From Hippopus hippopus (lineage: Eukaryota; Mollusca; Bivalvia; Cardiida; Cardiidae): DNA of 64,000 nt. Below the pieces are notes generated by a model. It searched no databases. It had not been told where the DNA came from and was given only the letters and a program-made list of their open reading frames with translations. Both the position numbers and the translations under genes were made by a program. Positions within the stretch are counted from its first letter, which is position 1. Each line of letters starts with the position of its first letter. This document shows, in pieces, positions 45,300 through 58,230 of this stretch. The stretch is taken from contig OX328097.1 of assembly GCA_946811185.2 (NCBI GenBank), forward strand, positions 59,115,063 to 59,179,062, given 5' to 3'.

Positions 45300-46700
45300 C
45301 GCAAGGTCTTTTCTTCCATGTAAACAAGAGGACGATGATGGCCCTGAAGTCGCTCACCTGAGCCTTTGATCAAACATGACTTATTTCCAATCTCTTCAGA
45401 GATATTAAGACAAACACTCTGACAAACACTCATTAGTATTGGGCTTACAAATATGGTCTCTAGAGTGCACACAAGCTTTTTCTAGAATTTGTCTCAGCGG
45501 CCTACTTGACATGTAGAAATTATCCAGACATACATTCCGACAAACTTTCATGAGTATTTGAGAGAAAATGTGGCCTGTAGGGTGTATAAAAGGTTTTTCT
45601 GAGATTTGACCTAGTGACCTAGTTTTTTATCCAACATGACCCATATTCATACTAGTTTAAGATATTATCAAGACTAACATTCAAAGCAAATTTCAAGATT
45701 ATTGGACTGAAAATGTGGCCTCTAGAGCGTACACACAGTTTTTCAAGGATGAAACTTGGTGACCCTAGTTTTTATTCCATGTGACCCATTTTCAAACTCT
45801 AGAGCTTACATAAGGTTTTTCTAAGACTTGACCTGGTGACCTAGTTTTTGACCTGACATGACCCATTTTCAAACTCATCCAAGCTATCATCATGACAAAC
45901 ATTCTCACCAACTTTAAAGAGCAATGGACTGAAAAAGTGGCTTCTGGAGCATACACAAGGTTTTTAAAAGATTTGACCAAGTGACCTAGTTTTTGACCCC
46001 ACATGGCCCAATTTCGAACTCTTCTGCGATACATGTATTATCAAGACAAACATTCTGACCAAATTTCAAGAGTATTGGACAGAAAATGTGGCTTCTGGAG
46101 CATACACAAGTTTTTTTTAAGATTTGACCTAGTGACCTAGTTTTTGACCCAACATGGCCCATTTTCAAATTTGTCAGAGATATCATCAAGACAAACATTC
46201 TGACCAACTTTCAAGAGTTTTGGACTGAAAGTGTGGCCTCTAGATTGTACACAAGGTTTTTCTAAGATCTGACCTGGTGACCTAGTCTTTGATCCGACAT
46301 GGCCCACTATCGAACTCATCCGAGATATCATCAAGACAAACATTCTGACCACTTTTCAAGAGTATTGGACTGAAAATGTGGCCTCTAGAGCGTAGACAAG
46401 GTTTTTCTAAGATTTGACCTGGTGACCTAGTTTTTTACCCGACATGGCCCATTTTCAAACCTGTCCGAGATATCATCAAGACAAACATTTTGACCAACTT
46501 TCAGGAGTTTTGGACTGAAAATATGGCCTCTAAAGCGTAGACAAGGTTTTTCTAAGATTTGACCTGGTGACCTAGTTTTTGACCTGACATGGCCCATTTT
46601 CGAACTCGTCCAACATATCATCAAGACAAACATTCTGACCAACATTCAGGAGTACTGGACAGAAAATGTGGCCTCTAAAGCGTACACAAGGTATACAACA
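45300..46700. repeat. Tandem array with a 146-bp period
   Basis: The phrase TGACCTAGTTTTTGACC or a close variant recurs at about 45839, 45983, 46133, 46279, 46423 and 46569. Spacings are 144, 150, 146, 144 and 146 bp, with more diverged units at about 45610 and 45762. Each unit also holds 'ATCATCAAGACAAACATTCT' and 'GAAAATGTGGCCTCTA'. A leader (GATGGCCCTGAAGTCGCTCA, near 45336) precedes the array. Minus-strand open frames through it have repeated peptides but look like by-products of the period. Confidence 0.9.
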
Positions 46701-46978
46701 TTTTTGTCTGGTAAATTGTAAAACATAAGTTGAATTACAGCTTTGCTTTAAAACAACCTCTAATAATGTATTCAGTACTAAAACAAATAAAATATGAAAA
46801 CAACTTCGTCAAAATTTTTAAAGAAAACAAAACAAACCAGTAAAGGAGAAAACACAGAATTACATTCGGTATTAAAATAAAACAAAAAAAAATAACCTTT
46901 GGTCAAAAAGTCACCCCAACAAAGTTATATCTTTGGTCGTAAAAGCAAATGCACCATTATGGGTTTATAATAACTATA

Positions 46979-47237
46979 TGAACCATGCTCTGTGAAATGG
47001 GGCCTAATGCATCTGCAAAAAGTATCGATCAAGGCCAGCCTGCGCAGTCTGTGCAAGCTGATCTGGACTGACACTTTTTGCTGCTTGTCAATTTTCGGCA
47101 TGTTAAACAACCAGTTTACAGCATGACAATTTGCTAGACAATATGGACTTAACGGATCCATAATCATGTGATGACATGCTTGGTATCATGCATCACGGAG
47201 ATGCATTAAGCTCTCTTTTGCCAGAGCATAACTCATA
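46979..47237. repeat. GAGCCATGCTCTG-end MITE
   Basis: The left end is GAACCATGCTCTGTGAAATG and the right end is TTTTGCCAGAGCATAACTC. Confidence 0.8.
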
Positions 47238-47343
47238 TCTTGTATTACATTATCTATTTCAAGTTTCTCAGCACCAAATATGTAAATTCCACCCCTTTTG
47301 ACAGCCAAAATACAAACCACTGAAACTCAGAAAGATTTTTCAC

Positions 47344-47572
47344 TTAACTCTTTACCAAACGACTACATTACAGACTGGTCCAAATTGAAAGCATTTGCAG
47401 ACGACAAAATAAATGTGACTGAAAAATTGAAATTCAGTTTGGGAAGGGTAGAAAACATTGTGGTAAAAGGAGAAAATGCTGGTTACCAGCATTTTCTCCT
47501 TTTCCCACAATGTTTTCAAAAGACTTCTTTCTCAAGGTCGTTAAAAGTCGGGATTGTGTGGTAAAGAGTTAA
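47344..47572. repeat. TTAA-type hairpin MITE, complete (229 bp)
   Basis: It starts TTAACTCTTTACCAAACGAC and ends TGTGGTAAAGAGTTAA. The core hairpin is at about 47462-47517. Confidence 0.9.
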
Positions 47573-48035
47573 AGGCTTGCATTACTGAGCCGGTTCATTA
47601 GATCCAAGATCAGATGGCACATTCTGTCTAATATGATCTTGATCTATCCAGTCCTTAAAAGTCCATGTTCTTGTCAATGAAGCTGAGAGGGTGAAGACTT
47701 ATACTGTATCAGGGACTGAAATAGAACTGAACTTGCTCATTATATAACAAGGAACATGATACCAGGCCTGTATTCACAATCCATTCTTTGTTTTCTTCTC
47801 CAGAAATTTCTAGATACGAAAGTAAATAGTTAAGTAATTTTTCATTTGTTACAATTACTTTAAGATACAAATCTATGAAACCTATAGGTACACAGTCCAA
47901 AGAGTATAAAAATAAGTCCATCTTTAGCTTTTGGCTAAAAATCCTTTTCGGCAAGTTGAAAAGAACAGCAAACTGCTTAATCCACTCTAAATACTGCATA
48001 AAATACATAGAGGATATTTGTTAATATTCGTGATC

Positions 48036-48093
48036 ATCATCGGTAATATTTTCACTCGTGGCTGTGCCATTCGTGAAAATATTACCGATGATA
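48036..48093. repeat. Short perfect palindrome
   Basis: ATCATCGGTAATATTTTCAC pairs with GTGAAAATATTACCGATGAT around a short spacer. A related inverted segment (GGTATTTTCACTGGTCATAA) lies at about 48400, so the two may be ends of one element of about 380 bp. Confidence 0.7.
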
Positions 48094-48819
48094 TTCACTC
48101 GATGAAATAAATTTCAGTCTTTCACTGAAAAAAACAAATATTCTGTTTATTTCATGCTTTTAACCCTTTCTGGGGGGAACTTAATCAAAATCCAGTACAG
48201 TTCTTTTCGGTTATTCCCCGTGGCGTACCCCCTCTGCATAGCAACGCATTACAATATTACATCAAGCGCGAGAAATGTAAGGTAAATTACGTCATATTTC
48301 CATCTTGTTGTGAGGCACACGCATTTTACCTAGGTAACTAGTGCACGGGAACAACTGTTTCCGCCTTCAATAGAAGAGTTAAAATATAAAAAAAAATCGG
48401 TATTTTCACTGGTCATAACCATGAAATATCGAAAAATATTTCACCGATAATTCTAGATAACCTACCGGAAAGTATGAAATAAACTAACATCTTACAACTT
48501 GAATGAACTAACCTAATACTGGGCTGGTAAATGTCAAACTTAACAAAAAGTTGCATGATAAACAAAAAGGAGGAACATTTGAAGGCAAGGACTGTGTAAT
48601 TTTCAAACAATATTGATAAAATTGCTGGAAAGGAGTAATTGCCTTGTAACAAAGAATTACTGTTTTTAATGCAATGTTTATAAGGCCTACCTCCAAAAGG
48701 GGTTTTAAAAGTAAAATTTTTTGCAGTACTGTTTTAACTTATAAATGCATGCAATACCATTCCAATCTAAAATTACATGTACAAGTACTACACCATTTTG
48801 TTCTTACCATAAAATAAAA

Positions 48820-50310
48820 CCCTTTACCAATCAATCCCATGTTTTAACAACCTTGAGTTAAAAAGTAACTGTTGAAAATACAATGGAAAAAGAACAAAAT
48901 GCTGGTAAATACCATTTTCTTCTTCTCCTAAGATGGTTTCTAACTTTTAACCTGTTACCATACAATCCCGACTTTAAACGACCCTAAGGAAGAAGCCTTT
49001 TGAAAACATTGTGGGAACAGGAGAAAATGCTGCTAACCAGCATTTTCCCCTTTTTCCACAATGTTTTCTATCCTATCCAAGACAAATTCTACCATACAAG
49101 TCATATTTAAATTGTCGTCTGGAAATGCTTTCATTTTGGACAAGTCCACATTTTTCTCATCTGGTAAAGAAATTGAAGAGAAATCCTATCACTGTTGAGC
49201 CACGTTGAACTTCTCTTCCTTAAATGCTTTGAATTTGAACCAGTCCAAAATCTGTTGACTAGTGCTGGGATAAACAACCTACAGTTAATGACTTGTTTTC
49301 CGAATACAACTCAGATTATTGATATGTCTATTTACAGCTACAAAAACAACCTTAGTTTTTGTATTGTCAACCTTTTGTAAGTACTTTATCCTTGACCCTG
49401 TACCAAGCAACCCAAATTTTTTAACAATCCTTGGAAAGAAAACTTAAGATAGCATTGTAGGAAAAGGAGAAAATGCAGGAAACTAGCATTTTGTCCTTTT
49501 TCCACAATGTTTCCTGCCATTTCAAAGATAAAAAATCACAAAATGCTAATTACATGTACATTTATCATCTGCAAAATAATATCTATCATCTGTGAACTTA
49601 CAAAAGTTTAAATTTTGTTGCCTGTTAAAGAGTAAAACTGCTAAACAAATAAAATGAAAAATTCCAGTTAACCCTTAGAGTGCCAAATACACCCAACATG
49701 CATTTTTAGTCCAGAAATAAGACTTTTAACGACCCTGAAAGAGAAGGCTTTAGAAAACATTGTGGGAAAAGGAGAAAATGCTGGTAACCAGCATTTTCTC
49801 CATTTCCCACAATGTTTTCTACCCTATCAGAGACAGAAATTGTCATCTTAGCAACATTAAATTTTTCGTCTGCAAATGCTTTCAATTTGGATGAGTCCAA
49901 CATCTTGTTGTTTGGTAAAGAGTTAAGTGCAATTCAATGTTTGCTTTCATCTGTAGTCTTTCAGCAAAGCAAACAGTGTAGAGATCAAAGATCAGACTGC
50001 ATGATATATGCAGTCTGATCTTGGTCTACACTGGCCACAAAGGCAACTATAATTGTGAAAGGCACTTTGCAGGTTAACTTTTTACCGAACTATATAAATT
50101 TAGACTTGTCCAAATTGAAAGCATTTGCAGACGACAAAATAAATAACAATCAAAAATTGAAATTTGTTTTTGAAAGGGTATAAAACATTGTGGGAAAAGG
50201 AGAAAATGCTGGTTACCAGCATTTTCTCCTTTTCCCACAATGTTTTCAAAAGGCTTCTTTCTCAGTGTCGTTGAAAGTGTGGATTGTGTGGTAAAGGGTT
50301 TACAACAAAA
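48820..50310. repeat. Run of four to five TTAA-type hairpin MITEs
   Basis: Cores lie at about 48885-48935 (diverged), 49010-49068, 49455-49512, 49760-49815 and 50190-50243. A second-family hairpin (AGACTGCATGATATATGCAG) is at about 49985-50030. Copies stand in both orientations, nearly end to end. Confidence 0.8.
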
Positions 50311-50999
50311 CCCCAAAAGTTGTTATTTCAAAGTATCTTTTCACTGACGAGATCTAACCATACCTGACAGTGAGGAACCAAGTTCAAACTGCATGGTCTG
50401 TGCACCCTAATCTTGATCAAACTACATGTATATCCACAAAAGTACATTGACTGAAGCAAATGTGTACTGACTTAGGGTGAAATTGCATATACATTCATTG
50501 TATAGCTATTTTAAAGCTTGACATATAGCCCTAAAGTGCATTGCTATAGCATATTCTGTCATAAATATTCCAATGTAAATGAGACATCACTTTACATTAA
50601 TGACTCCATCATGCTCAAAATAGCTTGTCCAAAACATGTACTAATAATTGGCTAAAATAAAACTTCTACTTTGATTTATGTAGAAAACATTACGGGACAA
50701 GGACCAATTACCTATAGCAAGAAATGATCAATTGCTTCGGATGAGCAATTTTTCTCTTTTACACAATATTTTCATTTCACTGAATCATGTTCTTCTACAC
50801 TGAATTTTCCTACTACTGCTCAACTCCTGTGTGACCAAGGGTTAAAGTTACTTCCCTAAAATATGTGGGGAAAAAAATCTAAAATGTAACAGACCATCTA
50901 CTTTTCTTCATAATCTACTGCCTTGTCATCTTTACAGCAACTAGAAAAACTTATAAAGAACTTAATATGTGTCTGCAACAAAACTGTTTTCAAAACAAA

Positions 51000-51370
51000 T
51001 TATTAGACCAAATTGACCCCAGGAGAAGAATGAAGAATTCTGGGTCTATTACATAAAGCTACATACCAAATTTGGTAGCCTTATGTCTTACCAAAAGGAA
51101 GATCTTTAAAGATTTTCAATATTATTTCAGTTTTGTTGCCATGGCAACCACAGTTTTAACTTAACTGGAATCAAATTCCTTGAGACAGTTCTGAAGAGGA
51201 CCATGGCAAGATCATTTTTGTGAAGTTTCATCAAAATCGGGTTGGTAGTTTATGAAGTGAAGATGTTTGAAATAAAAGTTAGAACACTCATGGATGCACC
51301 CACAGACGGACCCACAACAGACACAGCACATGACCTAAGCCAGCTGGCCTTTGGCCAGTGGAGCTAAAAA
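51000..51370. repeat. Dispersed repeat ending in GGCCTTTGGCCAGTGGAGCTAA
   Basis: The text contains 'GTTGCCATGGCAACCACAG', 'AAGTTTCATCAAAATCGGGT' and 'CACAGACGGACCCACAACAG', phrases I associate with a dispersed bivalve repeat. It is the only copy in the window, so the family call rests on recall. Confidence 0.4.
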
Positions 51371-51411
51371 GAAAAATTAAAAAAAAAAAGGTTTTTTTGT
51401 TCAGCAGGTTG

Positions 51412-54400
51412 TCAAAATATAAAACTTAATATGTACAAAAACATTGACCATATTGGACAATAAAAATACAACCAGAATAAGTATGCTGATACTGCATAAA
51501 ACCCATATGAGATCAAAAACCAAACCATATCAAAAGGTAATTCCTTTCTCACCACACGAGGCAACCTTCTCTTCTCCTTGTCGGTTTCATCAAGAAATGT
51601 TTCACTTTTATAAAAATTATCCAGCAGTTCTTCTTTTTCCACATATCTGTCATACAACCATTTAGTTCGTCCTTCTTGATCAAGGGGAATGTCTGATATA
51701 GGGTAGGCGCGATGGTGAATCATGATATTACATGGTGGCCAATAACCTATACACATACCATGTATATCTAAAGGTTTGCTTTTTGGATAGGCTAAAGTCA
51801 CATCTACCACCCACTTCACACAATGTTGATCTGCACTGCCTGTAATAATTTAAACAGGTCAATATCACTCCATAGTACTGTGCTTTGGATTTTTCACTGT
51901 CAGAGCAATATAAAATTAACAAGTTGCACAAAGAAAAAACAATTATGTAACAGAGAATGTTCAAAAGTATGGAAAACTTACAAGCTGCACAAGGAAAACA
52001 ACAAATATGCTAAGGATTATATTCAAAAGTATGGAAAACACTATGAGACAGCAGCAAATGCATCAAATGCTCAAGGAGCTTGATAGCATAAAGGTTTGAA
52101 AATTATAGTAAATTGGACTGTGTAGACATATCTAATTATGTAGTTTTATATATGCTCAAGTTTTATATATGCTTAAAACTACTTGCCTTTAATCCCATTT
52201 TCTAGATGGATATCACCCACAGTGTCTAACACAGTACTCATAGCACCAAGTCGAGGTAATGTACAATGTTGTAACACTGGTAAGCTGTTCTTCTTTGCGA
52301 ATCTTTAAAAAAAAAACACACACACACACACACACAATGTACAGTATTAGTTGTATGGTCAGGTCGCAGGGGACTTGGAAACTTGTTGACAGCTGTGGCG
52401 AATCATGTTGCCCTGAGCTGTGAACAAGTTTTCAAGTCCCCTGTCACCTGACCGTACAACAAATTTATTACACTGCATAGTTTTACCATTACAATGTGTA
52501 TTAAGCAAAATTTCCCTGTTTTATTGCCACACGACTTGAGTAAACTGACGAAATAGAATTTCTCTTCAAAGTGCCCCAATTCAGTGAAAACTGACGTCAC
52601 TGAGGACTGACATCATTGAAACTTTGGTAAAACATGCAGTTTGGTGCATAAACTTGATGTCACTGCGCTAGACATTCAACATATTTTTATTTAAACGTGG
52701 ATTTAAACAATTTCAAGGTAAGTAAATATGCATTTTAATGATTTGTTGGCATAAGTAAACGGCCATTAGTCGCCTCAAACAATTATTAGGTTATCCTTTT
52801 AACGTTATAATGTATGAGTTTCAACACTTCAGAGTGTGCTTACTTGACGAAGGGATGGCTCGTTTTAAACCTGTGTATTTGTTTTAGAATGACAACAAAT
52901 GATAATATATGTAACTATATTCATTTGTTTTCAAAATTAATCCATTCTTTCCCCTTGAATGACAACCATCAACGAAAACTAGTAATAATATGGTGCAGGC
53001 TACTTAGTATGTTTGTCTTGTGGGTGGCTCGTATCGATCGACGCCGCCCTTTTAGATGTTGTGTTGACAGTGTAGTCATGTATACGGGGCTCCCGAAAGG
53101 GAAACTGCTTTTACGTCAACTTTGCCAGTGTACATGAATACATATTCGGGGCATATTATCCAATCAGATCGCGAGAAATGTCTTTGCAGTATAATAATTG
53201 ATTTTCTACATCCAGGTACTTCTGTTTCCTGTGAATGTTTCCAGATGAGACATATTTCAGGATCAACAAACCAGGATCCCATAAGACTGACTGGCTTCCA
53301 TGTTAATAGACTAGCAGCCTGTTATCAATCCCTGTATAGGTTCAGAAATAAGGATTTTGGAAACACAGATTACATTTGTACATAAAATTTTCATTCCTCG
53401 GGTATTTTTCCCTCATTACAAGATTTCCAGAATATGGGCAAGTCTAAACCTTTGTCATCTGGTAAGGAGTTGTGTCATTGCCTTACAAGCTATATTTGGA
53501 CATACCAGTAGCTGGTAAAAGGGACAATGAAATGATACATAGTGATATGAATGAAAGAGAAATGGCATTTCTGGATGATATAGACATCCATCTTAAAAAA
53601 GAAGCAATTACATGCAGGAAGCAATATGCCATTTTCCTACGCTGTTTTCTAACCTATCAGTGTCAGAGACCTTCAGCTCTTTTATATTAATTTTGGGATT
53701 GTCTTCTGATCATGCTTTGAATTTCAAAGAGTCCCAAAATATTAATTTGTGAGAGGGCTAATATATGACTACTTGCTGCATGATGAGAAAATATTGTAGC
53801 AAGAGGTAATGAATAAAAAATACAAATGACCTACTTTTGGCTTCCTTCCCTTCTCTTCCTAAGAAATCCTCCCTCTGGGAATAAAACAATCCACTTCTTG
53901 TTTGTTTTAAAATATGAATCGAGTAGATGTTCTTTCAACCTGTCAAGCTGCAGTAAGCGAAATTCTTTTCCCTATTGAATGTAAAACAAGCATTGGTCAT
54001 ATTGCTACAGTGTGCACAATCATGATGTTTTTTGTACAACTGCAAAATCAGTTAGGTAAATATACTAAGTTTTAATATACACTGTTTGATAGCTTAACTC
54101 CATAGGGGTGTTACATTTTCCAAAAAGGGGGTAATAGATTGAGCTAAAACAACACAGATTTTTTCAAGGACAATTACAACAGAATTTTTGGGTTTAGTCA
54201 GTGCCAACTTAGAAGTAAAGTGTCAACCCTTTACCACACAATTCCAAGTTTGAACAGCTCTAGGAAAGACACCTTTGAAAACATTGTGAGAAAAGGAGAA
54301 AATGCTGGTAACCAGCATTTCCTCCTTTTTCCACAATGTTTTCTTTCCTTCCAAAGAGCAATTTAAGTCTTTGAGTAACATTTACCTTGTCATCTGCAAA

Positions 54401-57400
54401 TGCTGTCAATTTTGACAAGTCTAATATTTTGTCATCTGGAAAAGAGTTAAAACAGTGTGGCAGGCTTCTTTGGAAACATCCTTGTTAAATATAAATAATC
54501 AACATGAATTAAGCTTAATTCATTAATACATTTGAAAACCTTGTAATTCTTTTAGCTGCTACAATTTCAGGAGAAGTCCCTTAAAATCTCAAAAAGTCTG
54601 TTAGTGAAGCCTTTTTCTTCAGGATTTCTAAAACACGGGGTTGTTGGTATAGGTATACTAATCAACAGACAAAAAGTTTGAGACATACACTCACCTGCTG
54701 TATGAAAAAATCCCCATGTAAGAATGAAGCCCAGCCAAAGTTTGTATACAAGAAAATATGGTCCATGATCCACATCACTCGACCAATGGCCAGGGATTTG
54801 GGCAGTAAAACTGACATCATGACAGGGGTATCAGCAGTGGACTGGTGGTTGACCAGAAGTAAGGCAGGCTGGTCATAAAGACTGGATAGGTCATCCCCTG
54901 ATTCTATGACTGTATAATTAGTAAAACATATGGATATCATTGTAATCCATTGAGAAGCAACACAATCTCAGACGGGTAACTCTCTACCAAATGACTAGAT
55001 TTTAGACTTGTCCAAACTGAAAGCACTTGCAGACGACAAAATGTGACTCAAAGTTAAAACTTGCCTTAGGAAGGGTAGAAAACATTTGGGGGAAAAGGAG
55101 AAAATGCTGGAAACCAGCATCTTCTGTTTTTCCTACAATGTTTTCAAAAGAAATCTTTCTCAAGGTCATTAAAACTTGGGATCGTGAGGTAAAGGGTTAA
55201 CTCTTTGCAAAATGACAACATTTCAACCGTGTCTACATAGTAAGCATCTGCAAACGAAAAATTACCTGCATTTTTTTTCTTTTTCCCAAAAATTCCTTCA
55301 GAAGTCTTCATTCTCGGGGTAATCAAAACTTGACCTTGTTTTTTTAACCCTTTACCCCATAAGGCATTTCTATGGTATCTCTAATTGACCCTAAATGACA
55401 GCAAGGATGAAGCAGTTTCTTATGTGTATATGACACCTTTTGATAGCATAGAAAACATTGTGACAAAAGCTGAAATTGCTCGTCACGAGCAATTTCACCT
55501 TTTGCCACAATGTTTTCCAAAGGCTCCTACAAGCAATGCGTAGAAATGAGTATCTATGGAGTAAAGGGTTAAAGGGTGATTTGAAAGCATCTGCAGACAA
55601 GGGTTTTGAAATTAATATAAATTAGCTGCAGTTCTCTGACTGGGTACAAAATTATAAACTGCAGGTTAACAGCATTTTTTCCATTTCCCATTCTGTTTTT
55701 CAACAGCTGTCTTTATCAAGGTCATTAAAACACACTATTTTTGTGGTATTTGTCGAAGACAATACCACTATGAGTTCAATATTGAATTTTGAAGACCATG
55801 TATCGTCAGAGCTCCAGATAAGAGGGAGTGATGGTATTCTAAATCCATTATTTCTCTTTGAAACCCTACATTGTGGGTACTCATTAGAATTTTCTCGATG
55901 AGACAGTTCTAAGGAATACCCACAACATAGGGTTTAGTGGAGAATTATTAACAATTTCAATTCTAAAACCAAAATCATTCCCTCTATCTGGAGCTCTGTA
56001 TGTATTTTGTGCAAAGCCGAAGGAAATAAACCCAATTAAACTCAATTTTTCTCAGACAAATGAGTTTTTCGGTAACACTCAGATATGTAATTGGAAATGG
56101 CATGTTAAAATACACTGGGTGAGGCCATCGATTGTGAAAATATTAATTCTTGATTGAAAATAGCTTCACTCGCCCATATCTTTCTATTGGCGCAATGATA
56201 TACAAAATTTATCTACTGATCGCTTGGTCCTGGGCTTTTTCGTTCCAAACCAGTTCATCCCATGGCTTGTTCGTCCCATGATTGTGCGCTACTCCATTTG
56301 ATTGGGCATGAATATTTATATATCGAAATAATTGATTTTAATGTTGGGAATTAAATGTTAACAGCCAAATATATTTCAAAATCATAGTTTTCAGTTACAA
56401 ACTTAATTTTATTTGATATATTCACATGGTTTCTCTCTCTATCCATCATGCAACCTATTGTCAAGGGACGTTACTCCTGACTCCTCCTAATGATCAATGG
56501 GAGACCACCAATACACAAATAATCCTAACTTTGTCGTGAGTACACTCCCTTTAACGAAAAAATTATCTATTTGCTTCGTAGGTTGACTTTAAAGCCAATA
56601 TTTGAATAATATTTCTCCCTTTCTTTCACATTATTAATTCCACACAATGGTTTCCTCGACAAATACCACTTCAGTGTTCTCAACGCTTTGATTAGAAGGG
56701 GGGTTCTACAGAATCAGAAAGTTGCATTTGTACAGAAATGGATGAGCACAGTCACTTAAATCAAATCCTGAAAACTAGTAGTTACATACACAACCTTTAC
56801 CACACAATCCTGAGTTTTAAGGATCCTGATGAAGATGGCTTTTGAAAATATCTTGGGAAAAGGAGAAAATGCTGCTAACTAGCACTTTCTCCTTTTCCCA
56901 CGATGTTTTCTAAAGTATCATAGAACTTACGCTTATTTGTAGCAATTCAGAATTTGTTGTCTGCAGACGTTTGGAATGTTGAAAGGTCTAAAATTTGAGG
57001 TTTTCCTGAAAGGCAGAAAAGATCAATCTGCACTGATTATACAGTCAAGGGACACATTTGTCATCTGTTCCAAGAGTAGACACCGTTTTATTTCTACATT
57101 CACTGACAAGCTACTGATCAGCTAAGCTTATCTTTTTCACTAACTCAGATGTCTGTTCATCAAATTAGAATTAGACACAAACTTTTAGTATTTGGTATTA
57201 ATGTATACATCTTTGCCAGCCAAGGTTGACAATAACTATGTTGCTTTATTCACCCTTGGCTGACAAAATTGAAATTTGTGATTCCCCTGGTATGCCGCCT
57301 AATGGAATTTGATAGTTATCACCACTTGAATATAATCATCGAAACCCAACCAAAAGTGGGCTTACATAACTATTTTGGCAAAAGTCAAACTCTTATTTTG

Positions 57401-58230
57401 ACAATCCGTCATCTAGTGTTGGAATTTGTCCTAAAACTTCATTGAACTAATTAGTTAACTCTTTACCAAACAACAAAATTTTGGACTAGACCAAATTGAA
57501 AGCATTTGCAGATGACAAAATAACTGTAGTTCACATGATGATTTCTGACTATGGTAGGGTAGAAAACAGTGTGTGAAAAGGAGAAAATGCTAGTTACCAG
57601 CATTTTCTCCTTTTTACTCTATGTTTTCAAAAGCCTTCTTCTTCTGGGTTTTTAAAACTCAGGATTGTGTGGTAAAGGGTTAAAGTGAATATTGAAGGAA
57701 ACATTTTTCTTCTTTATATATTTTGGTAATGATTCCCAGCATATCTGATATCTTTCTCCTGCAGTTGCTATTTTTGTTTACATTTCGCGGATGATGGCTA
57801 GCAAATGTAACACGTCATTGGACTGGTGCTTTTACGATTATCTTGGGATTACAAATTTCAACTTCATCAGCCATGGGTTAAATCAATGTGGTAGAGATCA
57901 TCACCCCTAGCTAGCAAAGATGTAATGTATAGGTCCTGTTCTCTTTTCAGTTTGTGTTTGACTATCAATTACAATTTTGTGTAAATTACCAAACTGGAAA
58001 AAATACTTACTTTTATATCCACCTGTATTTGCCCACATGACCACAAAGCTAAGCAATGCTTTGAATAGAATACTTTCCAAGAGCCAGTACAATTTAGGAT
58101 TAATACAGAGAACTGGTTTTAAAAGTATGTACCACACAGTGTAAGCTGGGATTGCCATTATATTATTAACAAGTGTGTGAACTGTCCGAAATGTGTAATA
58201 TAACAGCTTCCAAACACCTGGAAATCCCAT
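51412..58230 (-). CDS. LPGAT1: Lysophospholipid acyltransferase, LPGAT1 type, five coding exons
   Basis: Exons are 58011-58230, 54695-54909, 53835-53971, 52187-52302 and 51412-51839. They sum to 1116 nt (371 residues plus stop), against about 370 in vertebrate LPGAT1. The exon containing ATG has an acceptor at its 5' end (58240), so a non-coding exon lies upstream; a CAG|GTAAG site near 61001 is a candidate. The protein has an N-terminal membrane segment (about 17-43), the acyltransferase motif NHQSTAD at 94-100 with catalytic His and Asp, FPEGG at 176-180, a [10 protein letters not shown] block, and a C-terminal membrane segment (about 330-371). Enzymes of this group use acyl-CoA to re-acylate lysophospholipids (lysophosphatidylglycerol or lysophosphatidylethanolamine) on the ER. 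All catalytic motifs look intact. The donor after exon 4 is GC, not GT. The introns hold hairpin MITEs. Confidence 0.93.
52349..52460. repeat. Palindromic element in an LPGAT1 intron
   Basis: The left arm GTATGGTCAGGTCGCAGGGG pairs with the right arm CCCCTGTCACCTGACCGTAC. The arms extend through ACTTGGAAACTTGTT and AACAAGTTTTCAAGT, about 37 bp each with a loop of about 38 bp. Confidence 0.8.
54223..54450. repeat. TTAA-type hairpin MITE in an LPGAT1 intron
   Basis: The left end is CAACCCTTTACCACACAATT and the right end is GGAAAAGAGTTAA. The core hairpin is at about 54290-54345. Confidence 0.8.
54975..55580. repeat. Cluster of hairpin MITEs, including a core variant
   Basis: A standard copy is at about 54977-55200, with its core at 55088-55142. 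An eroded one follows at about 55200-55345. A variant at about 55445-55515 has the stem GAAATTGCTCGTCACGAGCA inside the usual AACATTGTG and CACAATGTT arms. Confidence 0.75.
55807..55998. repeat. Inverted-repeat MITE, CAGAGCTCCAGATA ends
   Basis: The left end CAGAGCTCCAGATAAGAGGG and the right end CCCTCTATCTGGAGCTCTG are inverted. Inner arms (CTACATTGTGGGTA and TACCCACAACATAG) also pair. It is 192 bp with no coding. The CAG ends recall hAT elements, but no clear 8-bp target duplication was seen. Confidence 0.75.
56222..56290. repeat. Short array of a 16-bp unit
   Basis: Units resembling TTCRTCCCATGGCTTG follow each other four times, with CGCTTGGTCCTGGGCT as the most diverged. The organisation is like the array at 40715-41213 but the unit sequence differs. 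Confidence 0.55.
57455..57683. repeat. TTAA-type hairpin MITE, complete (229 bp)
   Basis: It starts TTAACTCTTTACCAAACAAC and ends TGTGGTAAAGGGTTAA. Its core is at about 57570-57625. It is in intron 1 of the LPGAT1 coding region; another copy lies upstream at about 56790-57010. Confidence 0.88.

Noticed and set aside
45158..46645. Series of minus-strand frames of 70-104 codons with similar peptides
   Set aside because: They follow the 146-bp period of the tandem array. They are better explained as repeat by-products than as genes.
52814..53385. Two plus-strand frames in an LPGAT1 intron
   Set aside because: No recognisable domain, antisense to a well-supported gene, and no splice or promoter signals seen.
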